Source: Ditylenchus dipsaci
Lineage: Eukaryota; Nematoda; Chromadorea; Rhabditida; Anguinidae
Length of the DNA: 64,000 nt
Assembly (NCBI GenBank): GCA_004194705.1
Contig: SADC01000324.1
Location: forward strand, 51,103 to 115,102
Direction: 5' to 3'
Of this stretch, positions 55,807-64,000 are shown one piece after another; the stretch's first letter is position 1, and each line of letters opens with the position of its first letter. The position numbers were made by a program, and so were the translations under genes. The notes under the pieces were generated by a model. It ran no database searches and was not told the origin of the DNA. It saw only the letters and a list, made by a program, of their open reading frames with translations.

Positions 55807-56889
55807 TACAGTCAACTCTCGATTTAACGAACCCTCGATTTAACGAAACTGTCGATTTAACAAACCTCCTAGCCTGATTTGTTTGGTTAAATCTAAAATA
55901 AGGTGAAGCTTACCTTCGATTTAACGAAACTCTCGATTTAACGAAACTCTTGATTTAACGAACATTTTTTCGGATCCCTACTAATAAAGCCACTCTCTAT
56001 TTAACGAATATTGGGTTTTTTCTTGTTTGCTCAAGGTTTTTTTCTGCGAAAATATCGAATTATACCATTATTATACCACTAGCTTAAAAAGAAAAAAAAC
56101 GCACAAAAGCCTCATTTTCGAACGTTCCAGCCAATACATGCTTAAAACATGTTTTTTGGGTAGCGGTCGATACTTTTTGAAATTTTTTTGACAAAATTAG
56201 ACTTTTTGCCCTGGAAGGCCAAGCCAAATACTTGTTTCAAAACTGTTTTTTTTTTTTTGACTAGAGCTGAGCAACAAAAACCTTAGGTCCCAGTTGTCAA
56301 ATAATATTAATTTTTAATTTTTTTTGACTCTTTAAAGGGCCATTGCCACCTGTTTTGAATTGTCCCCCGCCAATTCAAATTTTTTTGCCTAATCATTCAT
56401 TTTCTGTACGGATTTATCAGCCTGGTTTCTAATAAAACCAGGCCTGGAATTTAAATGTTAGGTAAAGTTTTAATAGAAACCAAGTTGAAAAATTCGTACG
56501 TAAATCCAACGATAAAGAAAAAAATTTGAGTTGGCGGGGACACCCGTTGTCGGAGACGGCAATGGCTCTTTAAGGGTATCAAGCATCCTTAAATTACTTT
56601 GGTCCCCCAAGTCAAAATTTGTCATTAATTCTTTTTGCAGAAAAGTGTCGACTGCCACCTGAAAGATACTTTAAGCATGTATTGGCTGCTGAAATGTTTA
56701 AAAAACGGGATTACAGGCGTTTTTGAGCTAGCCGGTGTAGTGTACTCGTGCCATTCTCGATTTAACGAACATTTCAATAAAGATTGTGCACCAACACTCG
56801 ATTTAACGAACGCTCGATTTAACGAAACTCTCGATTTAACGAACATTTCTGTTGGTCCCCAGAGGTTTGTTAATCGAGAGTTGACTGTA
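55807..56889. mobile_element. Pogo-like element with CTCGATTTAACGAAA iterations
   Basis: The ends are TACAGTCAACTCTCGATTTA and the complementary CGAGAGTTGACTGTA, bordered by TA. Each arm has four to six CTCGATTTAACGAAC units. A MITE of the AAAGGGCCATTGCC family is nested at 56,331-56,575. No transposase is found. Confidence 0.8.
56331..56575. mobile_element. Nested MITE, AAAGGGCCATTGCC family
   Basis: TTTAAAGGGCCATTGCC and GTCCCCCGCCAATTC at the left, inverted as TTGGCGGGGACACC and GGCAATGGCTCTTTAAGG at the right. Confidence 0.75.
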
Positions 56890-56964
56890 ACTCGGTGTTG
56901 CGATGTCAGACAAACTTGTGTAGAATTAAAAGCTGCATTAGCAACATGAATATTAGAATGAATA

Positions 56965-57120
56965 ATATTTTTTTTTGCCCATAAAATATTTTTTTTTGCC
57001 CATAGATTTGAATGCCCATGGGATACTCGTTTTTGCCCATAGAATACTCGTTTTTGCCCATAGATTTATTATTAAAAACTCGCCAACGCAAAAAACTCGC
57101 CAACGCAGAACTTGCCATTG
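56965..57120. repeat. Minisatellites (GCCCATAGAATACTCGTTTTT and ACTCGCCAACGCAAAAA)
   Basis: Five copies of a 20-27 bp TTTTTGCCCATAGAATACTC unit, followed by two to three ACTCGCCAACGC units. The latter are inverse to the 59.69-59.90 kb array, so the two arrays may be the ends of one 2.8-kb element. Confidence 0.6.
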
Positions 57121-57299
57121 CGGAACCCACAAATATACTTTTTAAATTTTTTTTCAGGAATTTTTTTAATTTTTCTATTCTGTATAAGAGTACATATATT
57201 TATTTCATGAATAAGTGTGTCATGTGAAAATACAATTGCAAACTACTCTAATTACTATGGTGTCCAAAATTAATTACTATACCATTAAAATGTGCGGGA

Positions 57300-57352
57300 A
57301 CTTTATATACGCATCGCCTTAGGGCACAGGTTCGACTATCACTGGCTGCATG
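57300..57352 (+). other. tRNA-like relic (GGTTCGACTATCACTGG)
   Basis: ACGCATCGCCTTAGGGCACA, then the B-box GGTTCGACTATCACTGG. The same block with TATATAAAGTTC occurs inverted at 2,222-2,265 and 36,435-36,475, so it is a dispersed tRNA-derived sequence. Confidence 0.45.
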
Positions 57353-57479
57353 TCTTATTTTTTCGTCTCCTTCTTTTTCTATTTATAAGTTTTGTGTCTG
57401 AATGATCCTCACACTCTTGTTTGGCCAACGAAATTATCAGTGCAGGGTTACACACCTACCGGAAGTTATTTATAGTCTA

Positions 57480-57890
57480 AGATAGGCTAAATACCTGAAA
57501 ATCGATGTTTTGGGGCTTTCTTTGACTGGGCTGGTTAATAGTTGCTGAATTTTCCTACACGTCACACTTTTCATATGTTTAAATGTAGCCAAGATTTCAG
57601 GCCTTTGTTTGAGATATCGTACAGAGAAAAAGATGATATTAAATCACAGCTCAAATTCAAGAGACATTCAATAATACCCAATTCCATGCCGATACCCAAT
57701 TCCATCCTACACACTTCTGTCACTCACACAGCAATTCCGCTCTAGTTTCAAGCCGAACCAGAGGCTCAGAATCCAAAATTTGAAAATTAGGGCAATTGCT
57801 GACAGTAAAAAAGTGCTGAAAATATTCGCAGTCCATTCGCAATACATTGCTCGATGGTTTCTGCACCGGTAAAATTGCGACTCGCTACAA
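57480..57890 (+). pseudogene. Third diverged copy of the 0.84-1.76 kb gene remnant
   Basis: The plus strand reads FEISYREKDDIKSQLKFKRH (57,610-57,665), then IADSKKVLKIF (57,790-57,830). These match LSYREKDNIKLELEF and VDDSKVVLKIV in the 14-kb copies. DNA similarity is roughly 70% by eye. The intervening MITE of the other copies is absent here. Confidence 0.45.
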
Positions 57891-58105
57891 ATTGTAACTC
57901 GCTACAGTTTTGAATTTTTTTTAATTTCATTTTTTGACTGTTTTTTGCATGTTCTTTTAACTTTTTTAAACTTAGGCCTTAGGCTTAGGCAAGGGTAGGC
58001 CAGTGCGCGTTAGGACGAACTCAAACGTGTGCCCTAGACTGAGCACCAAAAGGCGCCAATTTGAAAAAACTGTAGCGAGTCACAATTTGTAGCGAGTCGA
58101 ATGTC
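57876..58105. mobile_element. Palindromic MITE (GACTCGCTACAAATTG ends)
   Basis: GCGACTCGCTACAAATTG and CTCGCTACAGTTTT are inverted at the right as AAAACTGTAGCGAGTCAC and TTGTAGCGAGTCG. The loop carries the TAGGCCAGTGCGCGTTAGGA module. Confidence 0.75.
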
Positions 58106-58124
58106 AGTCTTCTGCACGGACACG

Positions 58125-59232
58125 GACAATTCATTCCTCCGGGACAATTCATCCCCAGGGACAATTCATCCACAGGGACAATTCATCCCTGGGACAATTC
58201 ATCCCAGGACAATTCATCCCACGGGACAATTCATCCCAGAACAATGATATCAAGTTTTTTAGGCAAAAACTTAGCAAAAACTTTTTCTCCCGTTATCATT
58301 CAACCGGTTCTTAAGCACTTTCTTACTCCATGGGGGTGCAGATAGTAGTATGAAGGTGGTGGCCCCAATAAAGTGGTACTCAGATGTTAGTACCAAGGCA
58401 CTGACTAGCTATAGGTATTCAAGCCCGTATCCAATTAGCAAATTTTCCTTTCACTCTCACTCTAACTTGCGCTCTCACTCTCAGTGTGTACCCAACAGGA
58501 AAAATTTCCTCTCAGTCTTACTTTACTCTCACTTCCAGTGAAAATTTTGCGGGATTTAAATTTTTTAGTATGAACCGACCAAACCATGTGGTCGTCTACT
58601 TGGATCTAAAAAAATTCAATTTTTTTTACTTTTTCAGGTTCCAAACTAGTTTTCTGGACTGATTCGGGCATGCTGGAGATGGTTTGATAGTGGTGAAATG
58701 CCGTTTTGTAGGGTATTTCTTGAGTTTTGGTAAAATTAAGTTTTGGCAAAATAAATTATCCTACAATGCTAAAAAATACCATACAAAACCTTGTTTTACT
58801 ATTATCAAACCATCTTCAGCATGCCCGAATTAGTCCAGAAAATAAGTTTGAAACATGAAAAACGTGAAAAAAAAATTTGATCCAATTGGACGACCACTTG
58901 GTTGAGTTGGTGCATGGATTATCCAGTAAAACTGGAGTTGGATCATAGAAAAACATTTAAAATTTTAAAAGTTCATTACAAGACGAAAATATTACTACAC
59001 AGGTGCCACTACACTACCTGAGTTCTCCAACCTGGGTACAACAAATCAACTGTGGCCGCGGGGATTGTGGCCGTGGGGATATTGCGGCGCGAGGGTATTG
59101 TGTCCGTATTTTGTCCTGGGGATGAATTGTCCGAGGATGAATTGTCCCTGGGAATTAATTCTCCCGGGGGATGAATTGTCCTGGGGATGAATTGTCCTGG
59201 GAATGAATTGTCCTGGGGATGAATTGTCGCGT
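58125..59232. mobile_element. Element with iterated GGGACAATTCATCCC ends
   Basis: The left end (58,125-58,248) has seven GGACAATTCATCCC units. The right end (59,110-59,232) has the same unit inverted (GGGATGAATTGTCC). A MITE with GGTCGTCTACTTGGATC ends (58,590-58,905) is nested inside. No transposase is seen. Confidence 0.75.
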
Positions 59233-59689
59233 ACCCCTTCTGCACCAATAAAAAGATAGCTAAAATAAATAGATCAAACTCTAAGGGAGATTTGAATCAC
59301 CGTTCCTTACTGAAGAGCAATTCGCTCTAGTTTCAAGGCCGAACCAGAGGCTCAGAATCCAAAATTTGAGGCATTCACTCTCCGAAGAGTGCATGGCGCA
59401 GGCACAAATCCCCAGGATACACCCGACTGATCGGCATGATCAGCATTGACTACCTATACTTTCGCCTGCACCACAAGAGGCTAAGTTCGTAAGTGCCCTC
59501 ACGCTGAGAGAATTAATACTCTTTGGTACTTATTGGATCTTAAATAAGTGGCCCTGTTTGTCCCTTCCTTCCAATTCAGCTTTTTGTCCCCTTGAAATCA
59601 CTTTTCCGGTCCTTGCATGGCAAAATTATTGCATGAAAATGGTTTCGAGCAGTCCTGAAAAAGTAATTTTTGGGGTCATTGGGTGGTTG

Positions 59690-59905
59690 TGATGCTTGGC
59701 GAGTTTTGCCGTTGGCGAGTTTTCCCCGTTGGCGAGTTTTTGGTTGGCGAGTTTTTGCCGTTGGCGAGTTTTGCTGTTGGCGAATTCGGCCGTTGGCGAG
59801 ATTTGACGTTGGCGAGTTTTGGCGTTAGCGAGTTTTTTAGCGTTGGCGAGTTATGGCGTTGGCGAGTATTTTGCGTTGGCGAGTTATGGGCGTTGGCGAG
59901 TCGGT
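59690..59905. repeat. GTTGGCGAGTTTTGCC minisatellite
   Basis: About 12 diverged units of 16-18 bp. It is opposite in orientation to the ACTCGCCAACGC units at 57.07 kb. Confidence 0.85.
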
Positions 59906-60043
59906 TGGGTCCCAAAAAAGGTTGATTAGTCTTCTATTGAATTTTGGTTTTTCATGGCATTTTTTTGAAGGAATTTAGAAATTCCGATATTCATGATGCT
60001 AATGCAACTTTTGAATCTACACAAGTTTGTCTGACATCACAAC

Positions 60044-61105
60044 CAGTGTTGTTCCAGCGCCGAGATCGGCGCCGGCGCCGACCTCTTTAAAAAAAGGCCC
60101 CAGCGCCGGCGCCGGTTGGTAATTTTGTTATTGCTGTAATTTTATGAAAAGTTTCTATTTTTTTCAACAGTGTTTTTTACAGTTTACATACATGTTTTTT
60201 ACTATGTTTTTTACAGTGAGAGTAATAATATTTTTTTATCTATATCGAATAGCAGCATACCGTTGTTATTTCCTCTATTAATTACCCATGATGAGTGAAT
60301 TTTGAAATACATGGTGTTTCAAAAAATCCCAAGGATTTTAAATGGCTATAACTTTTTTTCTAGATTGAATTTCGAATTTATACTTTCGCCAATAGCTTTC
60401 TATTGACTGGCAATTTTGTTAAGTGTATAATGTCGAAAACACGATTTTCGCTTGGTTGCCCTGTTGTTCGGGTTTTAGCCATAGGGGTCAACCACAGACC
60501 AGGACCAGAACCACAGAATGACCAAGCGAAGATCCTATTTTTGACATTATACGTTAACAAAATTGCCTGTTAAGAGAAAACGATTGGCGAAAGCATAAAT
60601 TCGAATTCGATCTAGAAAACAAGTTATAGCCATTTCAAAATCCTGCGGATTTCAAGAAACACCCTTTATTTTCTTTATGCTGAAAAATAAATCTATATGA
60701 AGTGGAGTTGTTAGAAAGGGGGAGTTCATAAAAGGAATGAGGTAATCCATATAAGTTTTGTGACAAAGAGCTATGTAAATTACTCTTTAAACAATGGCAT
60801 ATGATACCATGATTATGTTTAAAAAATACTCATAAACTAAAAGATTAAAGAAAATAAATGAAAGAAATAAGAGATTAGAAGAAATGAAAATTGCAGCACA
60901 AGAATCCAGATAATTTAGCTTAAAATTTAAGAATAATTATCTTTTTTAATATTAGGCCTTTCTATTTTGAAAACAGCGCCGGAGCGATAGCCGTTCAAAA
61001 AACAGCGACGGGGCCAGCGCCGGGACCTAAATTTTTAGCGCCGGCGCCGAGCGCCGGCCCGGCGCTGTTTTTTCCCGGGGCAGCGCCGCGGCCGGAACAA
61101 CACTG
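60044..61105. mobile_element. hAT-type element with GC-rich ends
   Basis: The ends are CAGTGTTGTTCC and the exact complement GGAACAACACTG, flanked by an exact 8-bp ATCACAAC duplication (60,036-60,043 and 61,106-61,113). Sub-terminal GCGCCGGCGCCG blocks lie on both sides. A mariner-like MITE is nested at 60,312-60,665. No transposase is seen. Confidence 0.95.
60312..60665. mobile_element. Nested mariner-like MITE
   Basis: GGTGTTTCAAAAAATCCCAA, then AATGGCTATAAC and TTTCGCCAATAG, at the left, inverted at the right as GATTTCAAGAAACACC and GTTATAGCCATT. It resembles the ends of 37,037-41,303. Confidence 0.75.
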
Positions 61106-61340
61106 ATCACAACACCGAGTTGTCGACAAAATATGGCTCTAAAACTACACTTGGAAAAAAACACAAAAATTGGATTAATCCTTTCATGCCGAGGCTATCT
61201 CTCTTAACAGCTTTCGCCCTAGGTTTAACATAACTTGTGATATTCAAAAAATATATTATCAATATATAGTTGAATCTCGATATACTGATAACCTTAGTGA
61301 CCCTCCACAGGTAATCATTATAAAAAGTGACCACTACATA

Positions 61341-62532
61341 TACGTATAACCCTATTAATCCCCACCCTCTATTAAACCCCCACCCTCTAATAATCCCCCA
61401 CCCCCGAGAGGGGTCGAATAATAATCCCCCCCCTCTAATAATCCCCCCCTCCGATTTTCGAGGTGACCTTGCTGGTTTTTTTTAACATTTTACTAGTTGA
61501 TTTCCATGTTAAAACTTAATGATTTTTTTTCACAAACGAGGCCTTGATCCAATAAAGTTCAGCTTTCATTTCAAACACTATCGAACAGCTTATTTTCATT
61601 GATATTTTTGATAAAAATCTAGTTTTCGTCAACATTCTAGGGGCTTATTTTTTAAATGTCCTGCCAATATCGACTTAGTTTTTTCTCTAATCTTGCAAAA
61701 AATGTCAAGGCCATTCAATTGGCCCACTTGGTTTAAAGCCCGCTATTTGTATATCCTCTGATCCATTGACGGATTTGTTGAAGGCACAAAGCAAATAATT
61801 GCGTTGATACTTAAAGAGAAATATCAAAACTAACCATTAAACAGTTTGACAATCACTTCTTCAGAGAATTGCTGTCGGGCTCAATCCACCCATTCCAAGA
61901 CGATCTCAAGTGCTGGCGGATCGCAGCCGCATAAATCGCAACCGTAAATTCGACTACGGAAATGAACACTGGGTAATGTACCGAAATGGTATAAAAACGA
62001 ATGATTTAAATATTTGTGTTCTAAGCATTTGCATCGCTAGGGTCGAAAAACCTGTTCAACTTCTGCGATTGATAGATCACTAATAGTATGTACGGAATAT
62101 TGAAACTGGCGTTGCGTAGAGTGGAGAGACTCGGCATCGCTACCAAACGCAACGAGAAGGAATGGTGGGAAGACTTTCGCGCCACGAGGGCTTATGGTCT
62201 GGCTTTGTTGGAGAGCAGTTGTACAGCTGAAGTCGACTTTTGAACGCAAAGTAGCTTTCTGGATATACAAAATCATGTGGAAGAAAAAAGTAAGCGAAAG
62301 GTGAGACGAAAATTAAGACGTCAAATACACGTAAGACAAAAATATAGGCGGACCATAAATTAGAATTACAATTTTTAAATAACGTTTTTAAAAAAATTTG
62401 CGGCGCCTTCGGCGCTAAAAAGGTTGAAGTATAATCGCCCTCCCTCTATTAATCCCCACCCTCTAATAATCCCCCACCCTCCGAGGAGGTTGATTAATAA
62501 TCCCCCTGGGGATTAAAAGAGGTTATACGGTA
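61341..62532. mobile_element. Element with CCCACCCTCTAATAATCC iterated ends
   Basis: The left end is TACGTATAACCCTATTAATC followed by iterated CCCCACCCTCTAATAAT units. The right end has the same units plus GGTTATACGGTA. Interior 61.75-62.30 kb looks like decayed coding sequence (for example NEKEWWEDFRATRAYGLALL on the plus strand at about 62,150) that I cannot assign. Confidence 0.6.
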
Positions 62533-62570
62533 GATCTATTTTTAGCATACTTCCTTTGGACCAACCAAAT

Positions 62571-62811
62571 TTAAAGGGCCATTGCCGTTTACGACAAAGG
62601 TTTTCCCCGCCAGTTCAAAAAATTTATCCGAATCATTGAACTTCTGTACGGATTTTCCAACTTGGTTCTAACAAAACCATACCTGAAATTAAATCCTAGG
62701 CCTTGTTTTGTTAGAAAGCAAGTTGAAAAATCCGTACAGAAGTTCAATGATTAGGTGAGATTTTTCGAATTGGCGGGGGACAATCCAGAACGCGTGGCCA
62801 TGGTCCTTTAA
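62571..62811. mobile_element. MITE, AAAGGGCCATTGCC family
   Basis: TTAAAGGGCCATTGCCG, then CCCCGCCAGTTC, at the left, inverted at the right (AATTGGCGGGGGAC, CATGGTCCTTTAA). Inner arms: ACTTGGTTCTAACAAAACC. Confidence 0.75.
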
Positions 62812-62820
62812 CCCTACGTT

Positions 62821-63043
62821 CACAATGATCCGTTTTTTCGTCCGCATCCGCACTTAAAAGCACAGTATAGAAAAAGCAATGAAATTTATTTCCTATATGC
62901 ATTTAATGTAGTTCGCAATGTAGTCCATTTAAGTAGTCCGCATTGCGGACTACATTAAATGCATATAGGAAATAAATTTCATTGCTTTTTCTATACTGTG
63001 CTTTTAAGTGCGGATGCGGAAGAAAAACGGATCATTGTGTAGG
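62821..63043. mobile_element. Near-perfect palindromic MITE
   Basis: CACAATGATCCGTTTTT, GCATCCGCACTTAAAAGC and TGCATTTAATGTAGT in the left arm are repeated exactly inverted in the right. It lies directly between two members of the AAAGGACC family. Confidence 0.85.
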
Positions 63044-63048
63044 GGGCA

Positions 63049-63412
63049 TAAAGGACCATTGCCGTCTACGGCCACGGAAATTTGGACTTTTTAAATTGGC
63101 GGGGGACAGCTAAATTACTGCGAAAATATTTTTTGAATTTTTTTTGTTTGCAAATTAAAATTTTCCAAAATTTTGAACAATCTACTAGTCGAGCCCAACG
63201 TTGCTTGACACTGCCAGATCGGACAAGATCTAACATAGCCAATGCACTACAACTTACTTATAGTTCGGGAAGACTCGCGACCAATACACATAAATTATAA
63301 CTTAAAAATGAAAATAAAAAATAATTCAAAAAGTATTTTCGCAGTAATTTAGCTGTCCCCCGCCAATTCAAAAAGTCCAAATTTCCGTGGCCGTAGACGC
63401 AATGGTCCTTAA
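63049..63412. mobile_element. MITE, AAAGGACCATTGCC family
   Basis: AAAGGACCATTGCCGTCTAC at the left and GTAGACGCAATGGTCCTT at the right. The inverted arms are about 80 bp and end at TACTGCGAAAATA. Confidence 0.8.
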
Positions 63413-63676
63413 GCCAAAACAAGTGAACACAATAGTGGGATTGATCATTCTATCAAAACACGACTTTATAGAATATACGTCTGTCTTGAATAGACGTCAA
63501 ACCCATGCATAGTCCATGGAAATTCCAAAAACACAACCCCAAAACCATCAGTGCTCTATATCAACTATTTACTGGTCGAATCCCACAAAAAAACGAAAAA
63601 AAAAGTCGAAATCGGAGAATGGATTTACTTTATTGGTTTGCATGTGAGCACATATACCAATCACTGTTTCATCACT

Positions 63677-63786
63677 TTACTGTTTCGTTGCACATGGTTT
63701 CTTGTTTCTGGTCTTCTTAAGCTTCGCTTCCTTCGCAATCTTGGAACCGCTGTCCGAATACTTCTGAACGCCCGTGTTCCTTTTCC
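63677..63786 (-). CDS. 3'-terminal exon of an unidentified Lys-rich protein
   Basis: After a TTGCTTAG acceptor the minus strand reads GKRNTGVQKYSDSGSKIAKE, then AKLKKTRNKKPCATKQ and TAA. The composition is clearly protein-like and basic. Another short coding-like stretch (RRTSQKLKKK) with a GTATGT donor lies upstream at about 63,935-63,970, but the phase does not join directly. The intron between holds a short pogo-like MITE (63,822-63,894). The rest of the gene lies beyond the window. The family is not recognised. Confidence 0.45.
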
Positions 63787-63821
63787 CTAAGCAATGTTTT
63801 TCAGATTAGTAAACAAGATAT

Positions 63822-63894
63822 ATTCGAACCTCTTCAACTCGACGCCCCAGGGTGTCAGGTTATCGGGGTGATGGGTTAAAGAGGTTCGACTGTA
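63822..63894. mobile_element. 73-bp pogo-like MITE
   Basis: TATTCGAACCTCTTCAACTC paired with GGTTAAAGAGGTTCGACTGTA. The centre is GGGTGTCAGGTTATCGGGGTG. Confidence 0.7.
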
Positions 63895-64000
63895 CAAAGC
63901 AATATTCCCAATGACATACCATTTCTTCTTCAATTTCTGGCTAGTTCGTCGATGTATTAGCGAAAAGATTAAATCCAGGAGAAAATAAACTGTGGCAGAA

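Noticed and set aside
1..64000. Retrotransposon or viral polymerase genes
   Set aside because: No reverse transcriptase, integrase or capsid motif was seen in either strand. All recognisable mobile-element proteins are DNA-transposon types.

Overview
This window is animal nuclear DNA, most likely from a nematode. It is AT-rich and gene-poor, with very short introns (45-65 nt), TTTTCAG-type splice acceptors and AATAAA signals close behind stop codons. Its gene content (a mucin domain plus ShKT domain, a CAP/SCP protein, a Nanos-type zinc-finger protein) fits a nematode. That assignment is an inference from gene content and splice signals; there is no rRNA or mitochondrial marker. No bacterial operon, phage, virus or CRISPR is seen.

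Layout. 1-737: a palindromic MITE. 737-14,979 and 15,083-29,250: two near-identical ~14.2 kb tandem copies. Each carries a CAP-domain gene (+), a convergent membrane-protein gene (-), a decayed gene remnant, a MULE-type transposon with its own transposase, and about ten MITEs. The copies differ mostly by 1-base homopolymer indels, by one 227-bp MITE present only in copy 1, and by a scrambled stretch in copy 2 (about 24.63-26.60 kb) that looks like a chimeric consensus. 29.3-30.8 kb: the 3' part of a Thr-rich mucin/ShKT gene (-). 31.4-36.7 kb: large foldback elements. 37.0-41.3 kb: an outer mariner-like palindrome holding two hAT elements, one with transposase remnants. 41.5-41.9 kb: a two-exon gene for a 112-aa secreted Cys-rich protein (-). 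41.9-50.6 kb: nested MITEs and minisatellites. 50.9-54.9 kb: a nine-exon Nanos-like gene (-) with a Gln/Pro-rich N-terminus. 55.0-64.0 kb: more MITEs, minisatellites and one 3' exon of an unidentified Lys-rich gene.

The genes form no common pathway. Three encode secreted or membrane products (CAP, mucin-ShKT, 112-aa Cys-rich) and one a likely germline translational regulator (Nanos-like). The dominant biology is transposable elements. Many unrelated non-autonomous families here (hAT, MULE, pogo-like and unclassified) share one architecture: terminal inverted repeats built from several diverged iterations of a 12-21 bp unit, often inserted into each other. Exact 8-bp target duplications support several hAT insertions. 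Reading frames in both duplicate copies are interrupted by private single-base indels, so some apparent pseudogenes may be assembly errors.
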